The notes under the pieces: generated by a model
What the model was told of the DNA's origin: nothing
Seen by the model: the letters and a program-made list of their open reading frames with translations, nothing else
The model's database searches: none
Position numbers and translations under genes: made by a program
Shown here: one piece after another, positions 13,101 through 26,400 of the stretch
How the letters are laid out: the number at the start of each line of letters is the position of its first letter
Position numbering within the stretch: the stretch's first letter is position 1
Source: Dromaius novaehollandiae
Taxonomy: Eukaryota > Chordata > Aves > Casuariiformes > Dromaiidae
Assembly: GCF_036370855.1 (NCBI RefSeq)
Contig: NC_088113.1
Span: 14,652,501-14,716,500 of the forward strand
Reading direction: 5' to 3'
DNA length: 64,000 nucleotides

Positions 13101-16100
13101 GAATGATCTGCTGTGTAAAGGTTTGTTCCCTTCTGCTCCCACCTTGCCCTGCGCTCCCGCATCAGCACCTGCGTTTGCACGTGCTGCTGCCACGGCTGCA
13201 CGCACGGCGTGGGGACGGCCACTGCATGCTCATGCTCTTCACTCGCCTGTAGAGCTAAAACGGCATGCCGTTGCTGAAAATGCACAGAAGTCAAAGGTTC
13301 GTGCTAAAATGTAAAGCTTCTCTCAGATTATTCATATTCCTCCATTAAGCTCCACCACTTTTACCCAGGGTAAATGAACCTCAGCCTCTGAGCTGCGCTC
13401 AACATAAATCAAACGCATCACATTAATGTCAATAGGAGTTATTCGCACCCATGAAGAGACAAATAGCCCTTTCGGTTCTTTTCATGCACACAGAAATCCT
13501 GAAGTATTATTTTTAATGCTGCAGTTTAATGACATATCTCATTCGTGTCATCAAACCTGTTCCTCCTTCTCCTTTTTCAGACTATACAAAAATGACCATG
13601 TTTTCTTTTTGAAATAGTTGTATGACCAGCAATATGTTACTAGCAGATGTGTCCTTTTTCTTTTTCCTTCTCTTTTCTTTTTTATGAAAAAATACAATGT
13701 CGCAGCAATTCCACCCACTGTGAAAATAACACATTCCTCTTCTTAATATTATTTGGGGAGTAAGCTGTAATTTGGCTACCTTTGCTAACAGCTGCAGCTG
13801 CAGGACTGACGCCAAAAGGTAACACATTTGTTTTTGACAGAGCTGGATGAGCAAAGGGAAGCTTCTCCTCGGAGTGAAGGAGTACGTATCTGGAATAAGG
13901 TACATGGGTTACAGCAAGAGGGTGTGAATCTGGCCTCCTGGACTCTGCCTCTGCCCCTGACAAGGATTTGCCTCCTAACCTAGATCAGGTTATTTAACCT
14001 CATCTGTAATACCTGTGTCTTGTGGATGCCATGGCTCCCTTCTGGGTTATGGTGAATCGTGAGTTGTTCGAGGGCTCCAAATATCACAGATATGGGGAAA
14101 GCAGAGAGGCAGGAGTCGAGAGGACAAACCCCGTCCTGTCAGGGAGAGGGGAAGTTCACTGCAAGTAAAGTCGGTGACTTTAAGCTGTTCTGCCTGCACT
14201 TTCTGATTTTGATAGTCAAAGATGTCGGTGTTTTGCAATTTCAGCCCCTCAAAGTGGAATCAAGTTTATATAGCCAGCAGTGGTGCAAATGCTCTCTCCC
14301 CTACAGCTCATCAAATATAGAGGATAATATTTTACTTAATGCGTATAGCATAACTCCAGTAACTAGAATTATTACCATCTTTCTCCTATTGAAAGCAGCT
14401 GGTATACTTAGAAAAGAAATATTTAGAGCTCCAGGAGTGTGTCAGCACTGTCTATTGCTTTGGAAAATCCAAGTAGCCCTGGGTGCTTTGTGCAAACTCC
14501 AACTGTCTGTTGGTGCACAGGATCATCTATCGAGCCCTGCAAACTAATCACATTAGCTGTCACCTGTGAAAATATGGGTGGAAGTGCTGGTTTCATTCTT
14601 GCAGCCCCTGACATTGCTGGATAGGGCCCACTTCTGCCATAAAAACAGAAATGGATAGCTCTGTTACTAATTCCAAAATCTTAGTTTTATTTATAGCTAA
14701 TCTGGTTTATTTATATATTATCTCTGTTTTTTAAACATAAACAGCTCTTCTCTGTAAAAGAGAATGAACACACATTCTCTTGTGAAAGACACTAAGCATA
14801 ATAACACGAATCAGTGTGCAAGTAAAGCATCCTTTGGTTGGATGTTCTTTTATCTGCACCCTTGTGAGATGAATCTTTGTCTTTCTGCTCTGATGAAAAA
14901 GCATTTCATCCTCTCTCACTCTCTTTCTCCCTTCCTCCTGCGCCACGCTCCATTAGCACCATCCAAATCCCTCACATTGCATTAGAGGCTTGTTTTATTT
15001 ATAATTAAGCAGTGATGCAGTCATATGTATTGTTGCATTTGAAAAATGCTCTCAGCTATGTTGGAAAGCTGGAGTAGGGTGCATTAAGGTTAATTGCCTA
15101 ATAATTTGCAGTATAAAATGCAGCTGCAGACACTTTGATTTTCACTAATTGTGGCACTGAACAAAGTAAATAGGAGTTTGGTCATATTTCAGCACTGTGT
15201 CTCTGTCAAAAAAAAAAAAAAAGTTTATGGAATTTGTGATGTCCTTTCTGTGTCCTTGACTTCAGTGGCACATGAGCAGCCTTCAGTAGGGCATCATCCG
15301 AAGTACTAGAATCTCACCATATTCGTTTTATAATGATTTTCTTTTCTTAATACAATTCAGATGTCAAATGTAGACCAGCTGAGTTTTATTGCATTATAGA
15401 ATATCAAACACGTTATGCTGTAGAAGCAATACTAATAGGGTTTGATGATGCTGAAAGATAATTTTGAGGGTCTCAGGACACAGTGGAAAGACACTAAGAT
15501 GAACATGAACTGAGAGCTAGAGAAACTCCTGAACTACAGTATCTTGTTTTTTTCCTGAGATTGTACAGTGACATATGAGCTAGGTCTCCAGGTAGTATAA
15601 ATCAGTGTAGCTTCACTGATTTCATTCAAATAGGCAGAACACTAAACGTTAAAGGAGATGTGCTTAATTGTGCTAATACGTATATGTCATTCAACCTGCA
15701 AGTCTGCTATCGCCACAGTTTGTGTTATACAATAACTGCTGCTCTGTCAGGAAGACCCAAAGGGACCAAACCTGCAGCATTTGCCCACAGCCATCCTCTT
15801 GAAGACATTCTCAAATCAAGGACTACAGACAGCTCACATTTCCACCTCCTGAGCTCATTTCTTAGACAGCTCTCTTGAGTGAGTCTCAGAAGGATATAAT
15901 CTGCCCAACGTATACAGGGCAACAGGGAGCAAAGGGAATGGAAGAAAGCATGTGAAGCAAAACCAGAAGCTCTATAGAGAGGGAAGGGGGTAGCTGTAAG
16001 CCTCAGAGCATGGAGCTGAACCCGGGGTGGGGTTTGGCTCATGAGGGATGGAGAACTGGCAGGTATTTATTGTAATCCCACAGCACAACAGCCTGTTGTT

Positions 16101-17766
16101 GCCCATCTGTTGAAATCATTTTCTTGTCTTCCCTATTCTGAAATATGGACCCGGCTGCTCACCCATGATGATGAAAGCCCGTGCAGTGGCAGTGGGGGTC
16201 TGACTCATCACTTGAGGGGTCCAGGAGCTCCTGGCTGGCTCGCTCCTTCCTCCTCAGGTCAAGTGTTTCAGCACAGCTCTCTCAGTTGTCTCCCTTACTG
16301 CACAGCACAGTAAATAGTTCATTGTAGAGGTCATATCCCTAAGTTTGTGTAAAGATTTACAATATGTAGAAGTGTCCCAGATTCTCTACTACAATCTCAG
16401 CATCTAGTAAAAGTGCTACTGTGATATCTAGACTGGAAAGGATGACAGACCTGGTACTTGTTCCACCTTATCTCCAGCAAAATTCAATAATGTGTGTTGT
16501 TATGATAATTTGTTAATAGCTTGCTCTACCAGAAACAGATGTTTTGGTTCCTTCATTTTAGCATCATTTGGACTTTAAATCTTCTATGACACTTATCAGT
16601 GTAATTTCCTTTTTACTAGTTCAAACCTTGCTTTAGGTTTCCTGTTAATCCTCCTATCAGGAAATTTCCTCCTTTGCAGAGCATTGGTACAAGGATTCTG
16701 CCACTTAATCCCTGTCTAACCTCCTCCTCTGTACAGTGGTGAACATCATTCGAGAGCTTTTTTGCTTTATATTTTCTTACAGCTTCTTTTTTTCCTGGTG
16801 CTGACTATGTAGAATGGCCAAGGAAGAATTTAGGATATTTTTGGATACTATAAATAAAAGTGTTTCACACATTTTGGCAAACTTGCAGATCAGATCTTTT
16901 CTATTAGGTGTAAAATTAGCATGCAAAAGCATTAATTGCATTTAATAAATATTAATGGTTTGAAGATTTTTCCTCATCAACTTTACAGATTTCTGAGGTC
17001 AGGTGAAAGCAGCACGTAGGAAAGAGACAGCGAGCAGCAGAGAGTGAGAAACACCTGTCCTTAAGAGAGATCAGTCTTTCTTTACAGGAAGGATAAAAAG
17101 ATCAGACTTAAACATTTCAGGCTAGAGATGGTCACATGCTTCGCTTTCTTTTTCCAATTATTCTTTCTGGTGTTCAAAATCCATTCAGAATTTTCCCATT
17201 AAAATGTTTAAAAGTTTCTCAGAAGTTTCAAGCCAGAATGAGACAGTCATTATTCTCTCAGTTGGAGTCTAGTCTAATCTGAATTAAAAACTTAGAGTCA
17301 TTTCAGTTTCTTACATAGGAAAATGGAAGTTAGTTGGGGAACAGATTCCCCTAGCACCACCACTATCTGTCTAACATTTCTTAAATCCTTTTGGAGAAAG
17401 CCATAACATAGTAAAACAGGGAGAAGGTAAAGCCATTTTTCTGTTCTCTTTTTTTCTTCTTTTACTGCAGAAAAAGAACTTGGTGAAAAGCAAAAAAGGG
17501 GATGAGGAACTGGGGATGCTTAAGAGTGCATTTTGGCTTTTAACTATTTTTATACACTTCAAATGAAAATACTTGACAGATAATAAGAGGATGGGCTTTT
17601 GGGGGAGCTTGCTTGCTTTTGACCTTTTCCTCCAACATTGTCTATGGGAAAGACTTAGAGAAGCAAGACAAGGAGGAGCACACTGTAGTGCCTTCACTGT
17701 TCATGGTTCCACCAGAAAGAGAAGGAAGGAGGGAATATTTAAAACAGGAATAGGAGAAGCAAATCC
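10133..17766. other. Gene-free region
   Basis: This is intergenic DNA. The longest open frames are about 170 codons on the minus strand near 12263-12775 and about 160 codons on the plus strand near 14059-14547. They have no recognisable domains, and the first ends in a low-complexity Phe/Ser run, so I treat them as chance. Short A-runs occur at 12270 and 15208. A fragment at 15590-15635 resembles the ancient repeat noted elsewhere. Confidence 0.55.
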
Positions 17767-17852
17767 AAACCCAGAAATTCCAGATCATGACTTTTACAAA
17801 ACCAACCAGAAACCCAGAAATTTCAGATCATGGCTTTTACAAAACCAACCAA
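17767..17852 (+). repeat. Tandem duplication, 2 x 43 bp
   Basis: Two adjacent 43-bp copies start at 17767 and 17810, each opening aaacccagaaatt and containing cagatcatg and cttttacaaaaccaacc. They differ at only a few positions, so the duplication is recent or conserved. The second copy runs into a short (AACC)n extension. No gene overlaps it. Confidence 0.92.
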
Positions 17853-18120
17853 CCAACCAAAAGCAGAATGCAAAAGATATTTCCGTGGAATAGTCAAGAA
17901 AAGGGAGGATCAGCATGGAAGCTTTAAAAATACCATTTCTTGCAAAAAGAGTAGTTTTTAGAGCCAGGGTGCTACTCTGGTCTCCACCTGTGGTCCCAGC
18001 GCTGGTGCCCCCAGCACCCCCAGGTCCAGGGCTCGGATCTGCTCCCCAGGAAACACCCCCCAGGCAGAGCTGCTAGGTCTGGGCTAGACATTAGTGTTAA
18101 GATTGCTATTTCCAGCACAA

Positions 18121-18240
18121 GCCACACTCCCTCAGCCCCGGGCCTCTTATTTATCCGCCCCGTAATGAGCCGGTTCCAGAGCCCTTAATCGCGCCGAGCG
18201 GCACTTACACCCACGCAGCCCCAGCCGATGGCTCACACAA
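18121..18240. promoter_or_regulatory. GC-rich patch followed by homeodomain-type AT sequence
   Basis: A CpG-containing stretch (tatccgccccgtaatgagcc, ccttaatcgcgccgagcgg) sits inside AT-rich DNA. Right after it (18290-18450) come several TAATTA-like motifs. The mixture resembles conserved developmental enhancers. This is inference from composition; conservation has not been tested. Confidence 0.3.
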
Positions 18241-20384
18241 ACGCTGCTCAGGGTAAAGAGGTGAAAATTAGGGCTTGCTGGTATGTGCACAAAATTAAAT
18301 AGTTACAATGGTGTTTTACTTAAATAAAAGCTAATTAGGAAAAATAACCCAGAACGTATATAGGGGGCCTTGAAAACTGATAAGCCCTTTCTTTTAACAC
18401 ATAATAAAGTTTTCATTATTAAGAATCAAACACCACTAATTTATGAGGATTCATTCTAAACAGTATTGTTAAACCACAGGTGAGTTATTGAAGAGAAGAC
18501 TTTAACAAACCAGGCAGTCACTTCATCTTTAAAATACTGTTGTTGTATCCAGTGTTGAACTGTGCAATCTTTATATTTAAAGGGAAATCAATATCATTGA
18601 TTAAACAAAAATAAAAGCTGCTCCATAAGAAACTATTACTAAATCTGGCTGCTGGAAAAAAACATTGTTTTTAAATCAAACTGATAAAAATCAGTCTGAG
18701 TGCCTTATAGCCAGACGTGATGACTAAAATGCACAATGAGAAGCAGAGAATTACACATTTTATTAAGAAAACATATGCCATGAGTTTGAAAAGGCTTCTT
18801 ATGTCCTTGCCTCTTTCTCATGCAAACATCTCTCTGTGGCAAGCAATTTGCTGGGGGCTTTTATTTAAGTGTAACATTTTAATGGATTTTTTTCTTCTTC
18901 CAGAGGATGGAATACTGCAGCCAATAAAATCAGTGTCAAAATCCTAACCACAATAAAGTAGCCAGTTTAGTATGATTCTTGAAGGCACAGCCCTCAGATT
19001 TAGCTTTGTATATCTTCATAATATGGTCATGGGCTTCCGTTCAGCAATACTTAAGCAGAACACCTTTTATATTGGAAGGAAATTTAGTAGTGCCAGTAAT
19101 GCTGACAGAACTAAAGAGCTATTTTTCAATTTTAGTAGCACCGTTCTACCCTAGCACTGAATTTCTGCTTTAATAGTTTTATCAGTCTTACAGAAGCTGA
19201 CATTAGATAATTAAAATGGCATCCAGATCACCAGTGTAAATGTATAATGCTTTATTTAAAGGCACAGAATAAAGTAAATTATGAGCGAGCCTAACATAAA
19301 ACAAAATTTTCTGTGCAAAATAGTTCCTCATAAATTTGTTTAAGGAGGTTCTTTTTTAAAGCAACACACTTCCCTAGAAAAAACAACCTGTCTGTCAAAG
19401 ATACTTCAATTATCTTTATTTTACATTGTTTTTCTGCTAGAAATCATAATAAAGAAGATGCTCTGAATGCTTTTATCTGAAGCAATAAACCTTCAGCATG
19501 TTCAAGCATAATTAATTGTGTTGCTTAAAAATAAGGGTTTGTAGTAGACTATATGGGCCTTGACATTTTTGTTATGGATAAATTCTGCTTGGCTTATGTC
19601 ATAATTAAACATCAGGATTATATTTTCATTACATTCTTAAAATTTTCATTAAGTCTAGAATAAGGAAAAATTACAACAAAAGCTAACACTTGAATAAAAG
19701 TGATGACACATTCCAAGACCGAAGTATACAAGAACTGAGATGACAATGTCATAAATACATTTCTTTCACATTTGCCAGAAGAGCTATTAACTTGAATTTT
19801 AAAAAGACAATAAATACTCTAAAAAAAAAAAAAAGGCAAGGTTTTGCACTTTGCAAAGGAATAACAGCAAAGCCTTCTTTTATAACGTAGTTAAATCAAC
19901 ACATTTTGCTTCTGATTTATAAAGCAATTAAATAGTATTAGGCAGCTGCATAGATGGACTCGGTTATGGCCTAGTTTACAACAGTCTGCGAGGCAAAGAA
20001 GATCTCTTCAGGTTTTCACGGGAGACCTTATGTGTTAACGAACTTCTCTCCACATCTTACAGAAGGGTGAAATTGCACCATGCGAAAAAGCTGCAACATA
20101 ACACAAGCCAGTGTCTGTTTTGACAGATGTTGCTGCTGCTGCTCTGCTCAATAAAAGAGAATAAGATGTGGTTTATTTTTACCAGAATCAAGAAAGGCTG
20201 CTGATTCGAACAGGGGCAAAAGCCTGACGTCCATAGGTGTTGGTGAGGATAGGAAGAAAAGGAATGAGAACTCAAGTGTTTAACTGAAGAAATGAATTCC
20301 AAAAAGCTCAGATTTCCAGATGCTTACTAGCTGGTATTTTCCAAACATTGGCTTGAAGATTTCTAACAATTTGAATTTCACCAG

Positions 20385-20402
20385 CTTTTTTTTTTTTTTT
20401 TT
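20385..20402. repeat. Poly(T) tract
   Basis: A run of about 18 T lies between ccagc and agaaactacc. It is simple sequence and could be the complement of an old retroposon A-tail, but no body is recognisable. Confidence 0.7.
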
Positions 20403-23400
20403 AGAAACTACCTACAACCTTGAGTTGTTCTTTTTAATAAAAGGTTTTCGCTGCCTTTTATTAATGAAATGTTCTTTTTCTACTTTTAGTCTTTTATTTT
20501 GACCTTTAATCTTGCTGTTTAGATCCTGACTCCGTGCCAGTTCTGATCCAACCTTACAATTTTAGTTAGTGATAGGGCTTTTTTCCCAGTAATATTATAC
20601 CACATTGTCACATGAGGTTTCTCACTATTCAGAGCTCTTACAGCATTTACAGGGCAATCCCTCTCAAATACAAAAAAATCTATGCCCACAAGTAAATAGA
20701 GTCATTCCTAAACTACCTTAGTCTCAATTATTTATGGCCAGACATGTAGTAGTTATTAGGGCTCCATTGCCTGAACTCAAACATGTACCGATGTACTTAC
20801 CTGTGTTTTTACTTTGGCCATGGAAGACACTGAGCTGTGGGCTCATGGGAATAAACGAGCAGGATTTTTAATTGGCTTGAATTCCCTTCTTCTGTTTATC
20901 CCAGCTCCATTGCTCCGAGTGGAAATCAGCAGGAGGGTGGCCTCAGCATATAGTCTGAAGATCATCATAGCAATCTGCTGTTTATTTAAGATGGTATTTT
21001 TTGTGCACGTGCAACACATTCAGAAACCCCTGACAGACGGTGGCAAGTGAAGCTTTATAAAAGCAGTCAGCAGGATGCAATGGGGATGCTGAGCTCATCA
21101 GCGACTCAATATATCTTTGCTAACAATCAGGACTCATTTGAAGCTACTGAACTTTCTTCATGACGGAGAATGAAGAATTACCAGCTGAGTTCCTTGAAAT
21201 ATGCAGCTTTTCTAAGCTGTGGCCACTTACTGAATACTGGAAGAATCCAAAAAACACGAGGCAAGCAACTTTGTTATCACCATGTAATGGAAGTGGGTGG
21301 CCTTCACCCTAGATGGAAATGCCCTGTCAGAAGCCACCAGATTAAACATCCCTGTGTCCTTGTTTTTAAACCTGTTAATTTGACTTCTGTTGTACAGGCT
21401 CTGCAGTCCTCATCAGGAGGACTCATCTTATCCAAAAGGCTGAAATGCCACCAAATCTCGGTTTGGAGAAAGGCAACACAGGTCAGTTCCGGGTTAGCAA
21501 TAGGCTAAGAGTCTAGAAGAATATAGGTTTCAGACCCAAGTTGAACTGAATGTATCTCACACTCCTCTTAAGAAGTTGCAGACCTGGTAAATGAAGAGCT
21601 TTAGTTGACGTCTCGCGAAAGCGAGTAAGAAGATTTTAGCCATGTCAAATGGGAAGCAGAAATAAGCAGAGCTGGTCCAGTTCATAGATCAGCAAGTCAG
21701 ATTTTTGTGAATCAGCCTCTGTATTTGCAAGTATGCCTTGCACTTAAAAGTGTTGAACAGCTAGCGTGAGCACACTGTTTGTCTGGAGAGCAGCCAAATA
21801 TCCGATTCAGTCGCAGCATTCGTGCTTTACTGGTCATGCTAATGACACGGCTTGTTTTCCCTCTGCCCCCGACTGCTACTCCCTGGAGTAACACTTGCCC
21901 AACCTGGATCTGTGCACCTGGAGACGTGAGACATTGTGGGGCACAACAGGTTAATGCAAACTGCACGCAGCTCTCCAAGCGCATTGCTGCAGCTTGCTTA
22001 TGGGTCTTTCCTGCATGGAAACTTTCTGAAAATAGAATCAGCTAAGGTATAAAGTACATAAACGAGACTGCACCATTAAGGTTTGAATGCACTTGCTTGG
22101 GTGAAAAGTGCTTCAAGTATGGGACAGCATAAACTTCCCTGGAGACTCCTCTGAGATTCAGCTACACTGATCTAAGGTTATTTTAACCCTAAACAGTACA
22201 TTCACAAGGAAGTTTTAACATGCTGGCACCCAACAAAGATCTGGGACACACAAGACAGCGTAGATGGGCATCCACATCAGTGTCTCAAATACAAATAGTT
22301 GTTGATAAATCCCACATATTTTCTGACAAATCATCCATCCCACTCTGAGAACTTTGAGAAGTTGTAAATATGCAGAGACTGAAATAAGAATGAATCAAAC
22401 TGAAGTTCTGATATGAAATATGCATGATTTTTTCCCTCAATTTCTTTAGAAGTAATCCCATTTTGGCTTCAGATATGGCTTTTACTGAAACCACAGGGGT
22501 GAATTAGGACTCTGAGTTGAATACAGCTCCCCCATGCCTAGAAATCTGAAATTCAAGATTGCAACTTAGAGCTCTCCCTCATGCATCACTGGGTGATAAC
22601 ACCCCGCTTTCTGGAGGGCGTTTCCTAGCTCAGGAAAAAATGTCATGTTTTGAAAATCTGCACAGATTAGATCATCTAATATTAAATCATCAACAGACCA
22701 TCTATTGAGTACATCAGTTCTGGCTAGACCACTGCAGTAAAGTATAGGGCTTCCTATTTTTTCTGTGCTTCAGGACATACTATAGAAAAAACATTAGTGG
22801 AAGCTCCTGTCACCTCTTTCACACACTTTAGCTTTCCTTATTTCCCATCTTAGACTCAGCAGTCAGTCTTGCTCCCTTTGAGGCCCAAAAAACCCCAAGG
22901 TCTGCAAATTAAGTAACCAAGGCAATTCTGGGTGTCTCTTTCTGGTCTCGGCACAGCTAGTGCTGTCCCTTCTCCGGTCCCCTCCCTCCAAAGGCCGTTG
23001 TGACTCACGGTCGCCTACCTGGGTGCTCGTTTGGACTGAAGTAGACTGCTGCACCCAATCTTCAGCACTTTGAGCTCTGACCCCTCACTTACTGCATTAA
23101 TGTATTTATGCGGCTTACAGGCATTCCTGTAGCCTACAGAACCGTAGTAATGAGCACAGAGCTAATAAAAACTCTGCACTGGTGAATTCTGTCATATTTC
23201 TGTAAAACAGTTGCTGGAAAGAAAGCTGGGAGCAAAGAATCGCTGTGCCCCTGTCCTGCCTGGTTCTCACTCTCTCTGTGACCTGTGCCAAAATTCTCCA
23301 GCTTCAGACAGAAAAAATATACTGCTGGTAAACTACTTTTTATACTGCCTTTGAACACTTAACTCAATGTGTAAAGGGCAGGCATCGTTTCACTACAACT

Positions 23401-26400
23401 CTTAAAGGTGTAGAGATTTGAATTTAGAGGCTGGCCATAAATTAAAATGATTTAATCTTGTTTCATTTCAGGTCCTCGGTTTCCCAAAGGCAGATCATAA
23501 TTAGACACTCTCCTTCTCACATCCATGAATGGCCACGAGGCAGTGCTTCTCCTTTCCCCCTCCTTCAGTTAAAGTCACAAATTTTGGAATTTATCCTGTT
23601 CACCGTAATGGCATAACTTCTAATTTTTACTTATGCAACTATCCAGCCTCTTTCCACAGAAACATCATCTTACAGGCTGCTTAAGTGCAGGCGTATGACC
23701 AGTACTGAAAGTCATTCTTAATTGTCCCTAACGTGCTGTTCGAACTACATTTCGACCGCAGTGATATGATCAAGACCAATGACCCAGCAGTTCATTGCCA
23801 CATAAATTATTCTCAGTTACAGAACAGTTCCTAGCAGTACAGTCATATTCTGCATTTCTACAGCTTCATCCAGATTTACATTTATAAGTCTAAACTGAGG
23901 CTCCTTATCTGTTGGTAACGAATAAGCATCTAGCAACCATGATGCATAAATACATAAATAATCCCATTCCTAACCATTTCAAAGATAAATGCCAACCACT
24001 CTTCAATTCGTGTAGACATCAGACAGAATGCCAAAGGGAGTTTGTGTATTCCTAAAGCCAGTATGAATTTTGAGAAAGCCTTTTTAATACATTAAAGGAC
24101 AATATATTTTGTAACCCACTCCATGCCAGTACCTCTGCACTGGCAACAGCCTTGATTATTTGGGAGAGCAAAAATCTGTGAAATGCATGGATATCAGCAA
24201 ACAGGTACAGGTGTCCAAAACCCTTATAGGGACTCAGATGTAATATTCTGGCCTGTGTCTATATAAAATACAGATGGTATATGAGGGACTGATATGTACA
24301 ATCCCACTCCTGTAAAGTCCAATCAACTTGGATCATGCACCATCAACAAAAGATCTTAAAAGCTCATCTTCAGGAATCTGTCAGAGGCTGGACACAACTG
24401 ACCAGGTGTAGTCTGTGCTCCTGTTTCTCTGGATGGTTTTGCATGCCCGTATGTGATATTACATATGTTTCTTTCCAAGCTGTGACCCAGCTCAGCTCAC
24501 AACTACATTTTTGCACTTACGTAGCTGTTGATGTTTGTTGAATTTTCCATTCTTTAAGCCAGACTATGTGAGATCACAGTTAGTGTCATTGCTTAAAATA
24601 GCATGACTACTAGATGTAGAGGAATTGGTTAGAGCTGGAGAACAGATATCAGGAACCTGAATTCAATGTCCCCTTCTGATAATGTCTCCCTGTGTGATCT
24701 GGGACAAACTGTCTATGATTCAGTTTCTTTTTCTTTAGAACTGCAATAACAACAGCTCTGCAGCTTTAGACTGTTCTGAGGTTTTGAAAGAAGAGACATT
24801 CCACAGATGGAAGAAGTGGTATAAAATGTCATATTATTACCGTGACTCATTCAGAGAATGGGAAGATTCTCGTTTTCATAAGACTTGTCCAGCTTTTTGC
24901 AGCAATATGCAGGAAGAGACAGTAGTAAATCCTGCTCATGGGAAATCATTTTTAATTCTAGCCTTCCCCCTCTTTTTCTTTGTTTGAGCAAGATACTTTG
25001 GTTTTTATAAATTTTTAAGGGTCCACTCCACAAAGCTATGCCAGAGCAAACCTTTCTTGTCACGAACTGTGCAGACAAAAGCAGGTCGCAAGCGGTAGCC
25101 CAGCAGCTCTCTGCTCACCTGAGCCAATGGGAAGATCCTATTGCCGAAGGAATATGTGCCAGGATCAAACACAGCTCTTAGACTGCCTGTCTTTTCATGC
25201 AGTCCCTAAATGATTTAGGAGCATCACAGGAAAATGTACCAGATGTACCCTAGGTGTGGTACATCTAAGAGACCAAGTGTTCGGGACGGGGGGGGATCAC
25301 ACAGTAGTCTTTTTGAAGTTTCTTAGAAATTGGAAGAGGGGCTAAAAGGCATCAAGATAAAGCAAAGAGAAATTCTGTGCAGCCAGAATTCCCACCATGT
25401 AGGCAATGAGAAGAGGAGGGCTTCCAGATGGGGCTGACGGGAAGGTGCTGGCACCAGAGATGACCTCCTTCAGTGCTCAGGAGAGAGAAACTCTCCTCCC
25501 AGAATCACTCCCACGTGAGCCTCTCCCTTCCCTGGTGCCCAGGACAGCTGGGGCAGTCGAGGTAACACATACCCTGTGAGACCAGCTTCAGGAGAGCCGG
25601 CGTCATCGCTAGCCACATCTTTGCAAAAGGAAAACATCATAGTCCCCATCCTGGGGTGTTTCCTCTGCCCAGCCATGAACTGAGCAGGGCTGGAGAGGTT
25701 GTGGCTGCAGCATAGGGAGCAACATCTGCTCCCCCAACCCCACCTGCATTAAAGCGGGGCTGGTTTTAGTATTTCTTATCTTGTCATATCTTTTCCTTTG
25801 CTACCAGACTGCGAGTATTGTGTGAATACCGACGTGAGTCATCTTGACTTTACCCCTCTCCAAAGGTGTGGTCTGGCACCCAAATGCACCCATGGGGTTA
25901 GAGTTTAGTCAGAGGTCCTGAAAGACGGGAGATTTCATCTTTGAGCAGTGTCCTCAGTTTAGCACAGCCATAGAAATTTGGTTGGTTGATTGCACGTCAA
26001 ATTAATTTTTAAAACATTAACTCTCCCTGTAAAGTCTCTTCTGTTACTGCAACAAAGAATTAAGCAGACACATAACTTTAAAAATGGAAATAGGTTAATT
26101 AAAGCCAATGAAGCAGCTTCAACTTTTAGCATTATACGTATGCTTAACTGTCTACTGCATCCTGGCCTGCTTGCATGTTTAAAGATTATTACAGAAGACT
26201 ATTCAAAATCTGACTTACAATTATAAATAGTTATGGGATCATTTTTTAGATTCATTATTTTTCCAGCACCAGAGATTACGATACTCAGGAATTTCTCCAG
26301 GAGATGTGTTTGCCTTTCACAATTCAGAAGACATAAATAATGCTTATACTTTTCAAGTTAATTTAAGTTGGATTTGGTATGCCATCAGTTTAAATCTTAC

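Noticed and set aside
14059-14547. Open frame of about 160 codons on the plus strand
   Set aside because: No domain or family resemblance, no flanking gene structure, and composition like translated non-coding DNA. The initial ATG context gives no support.
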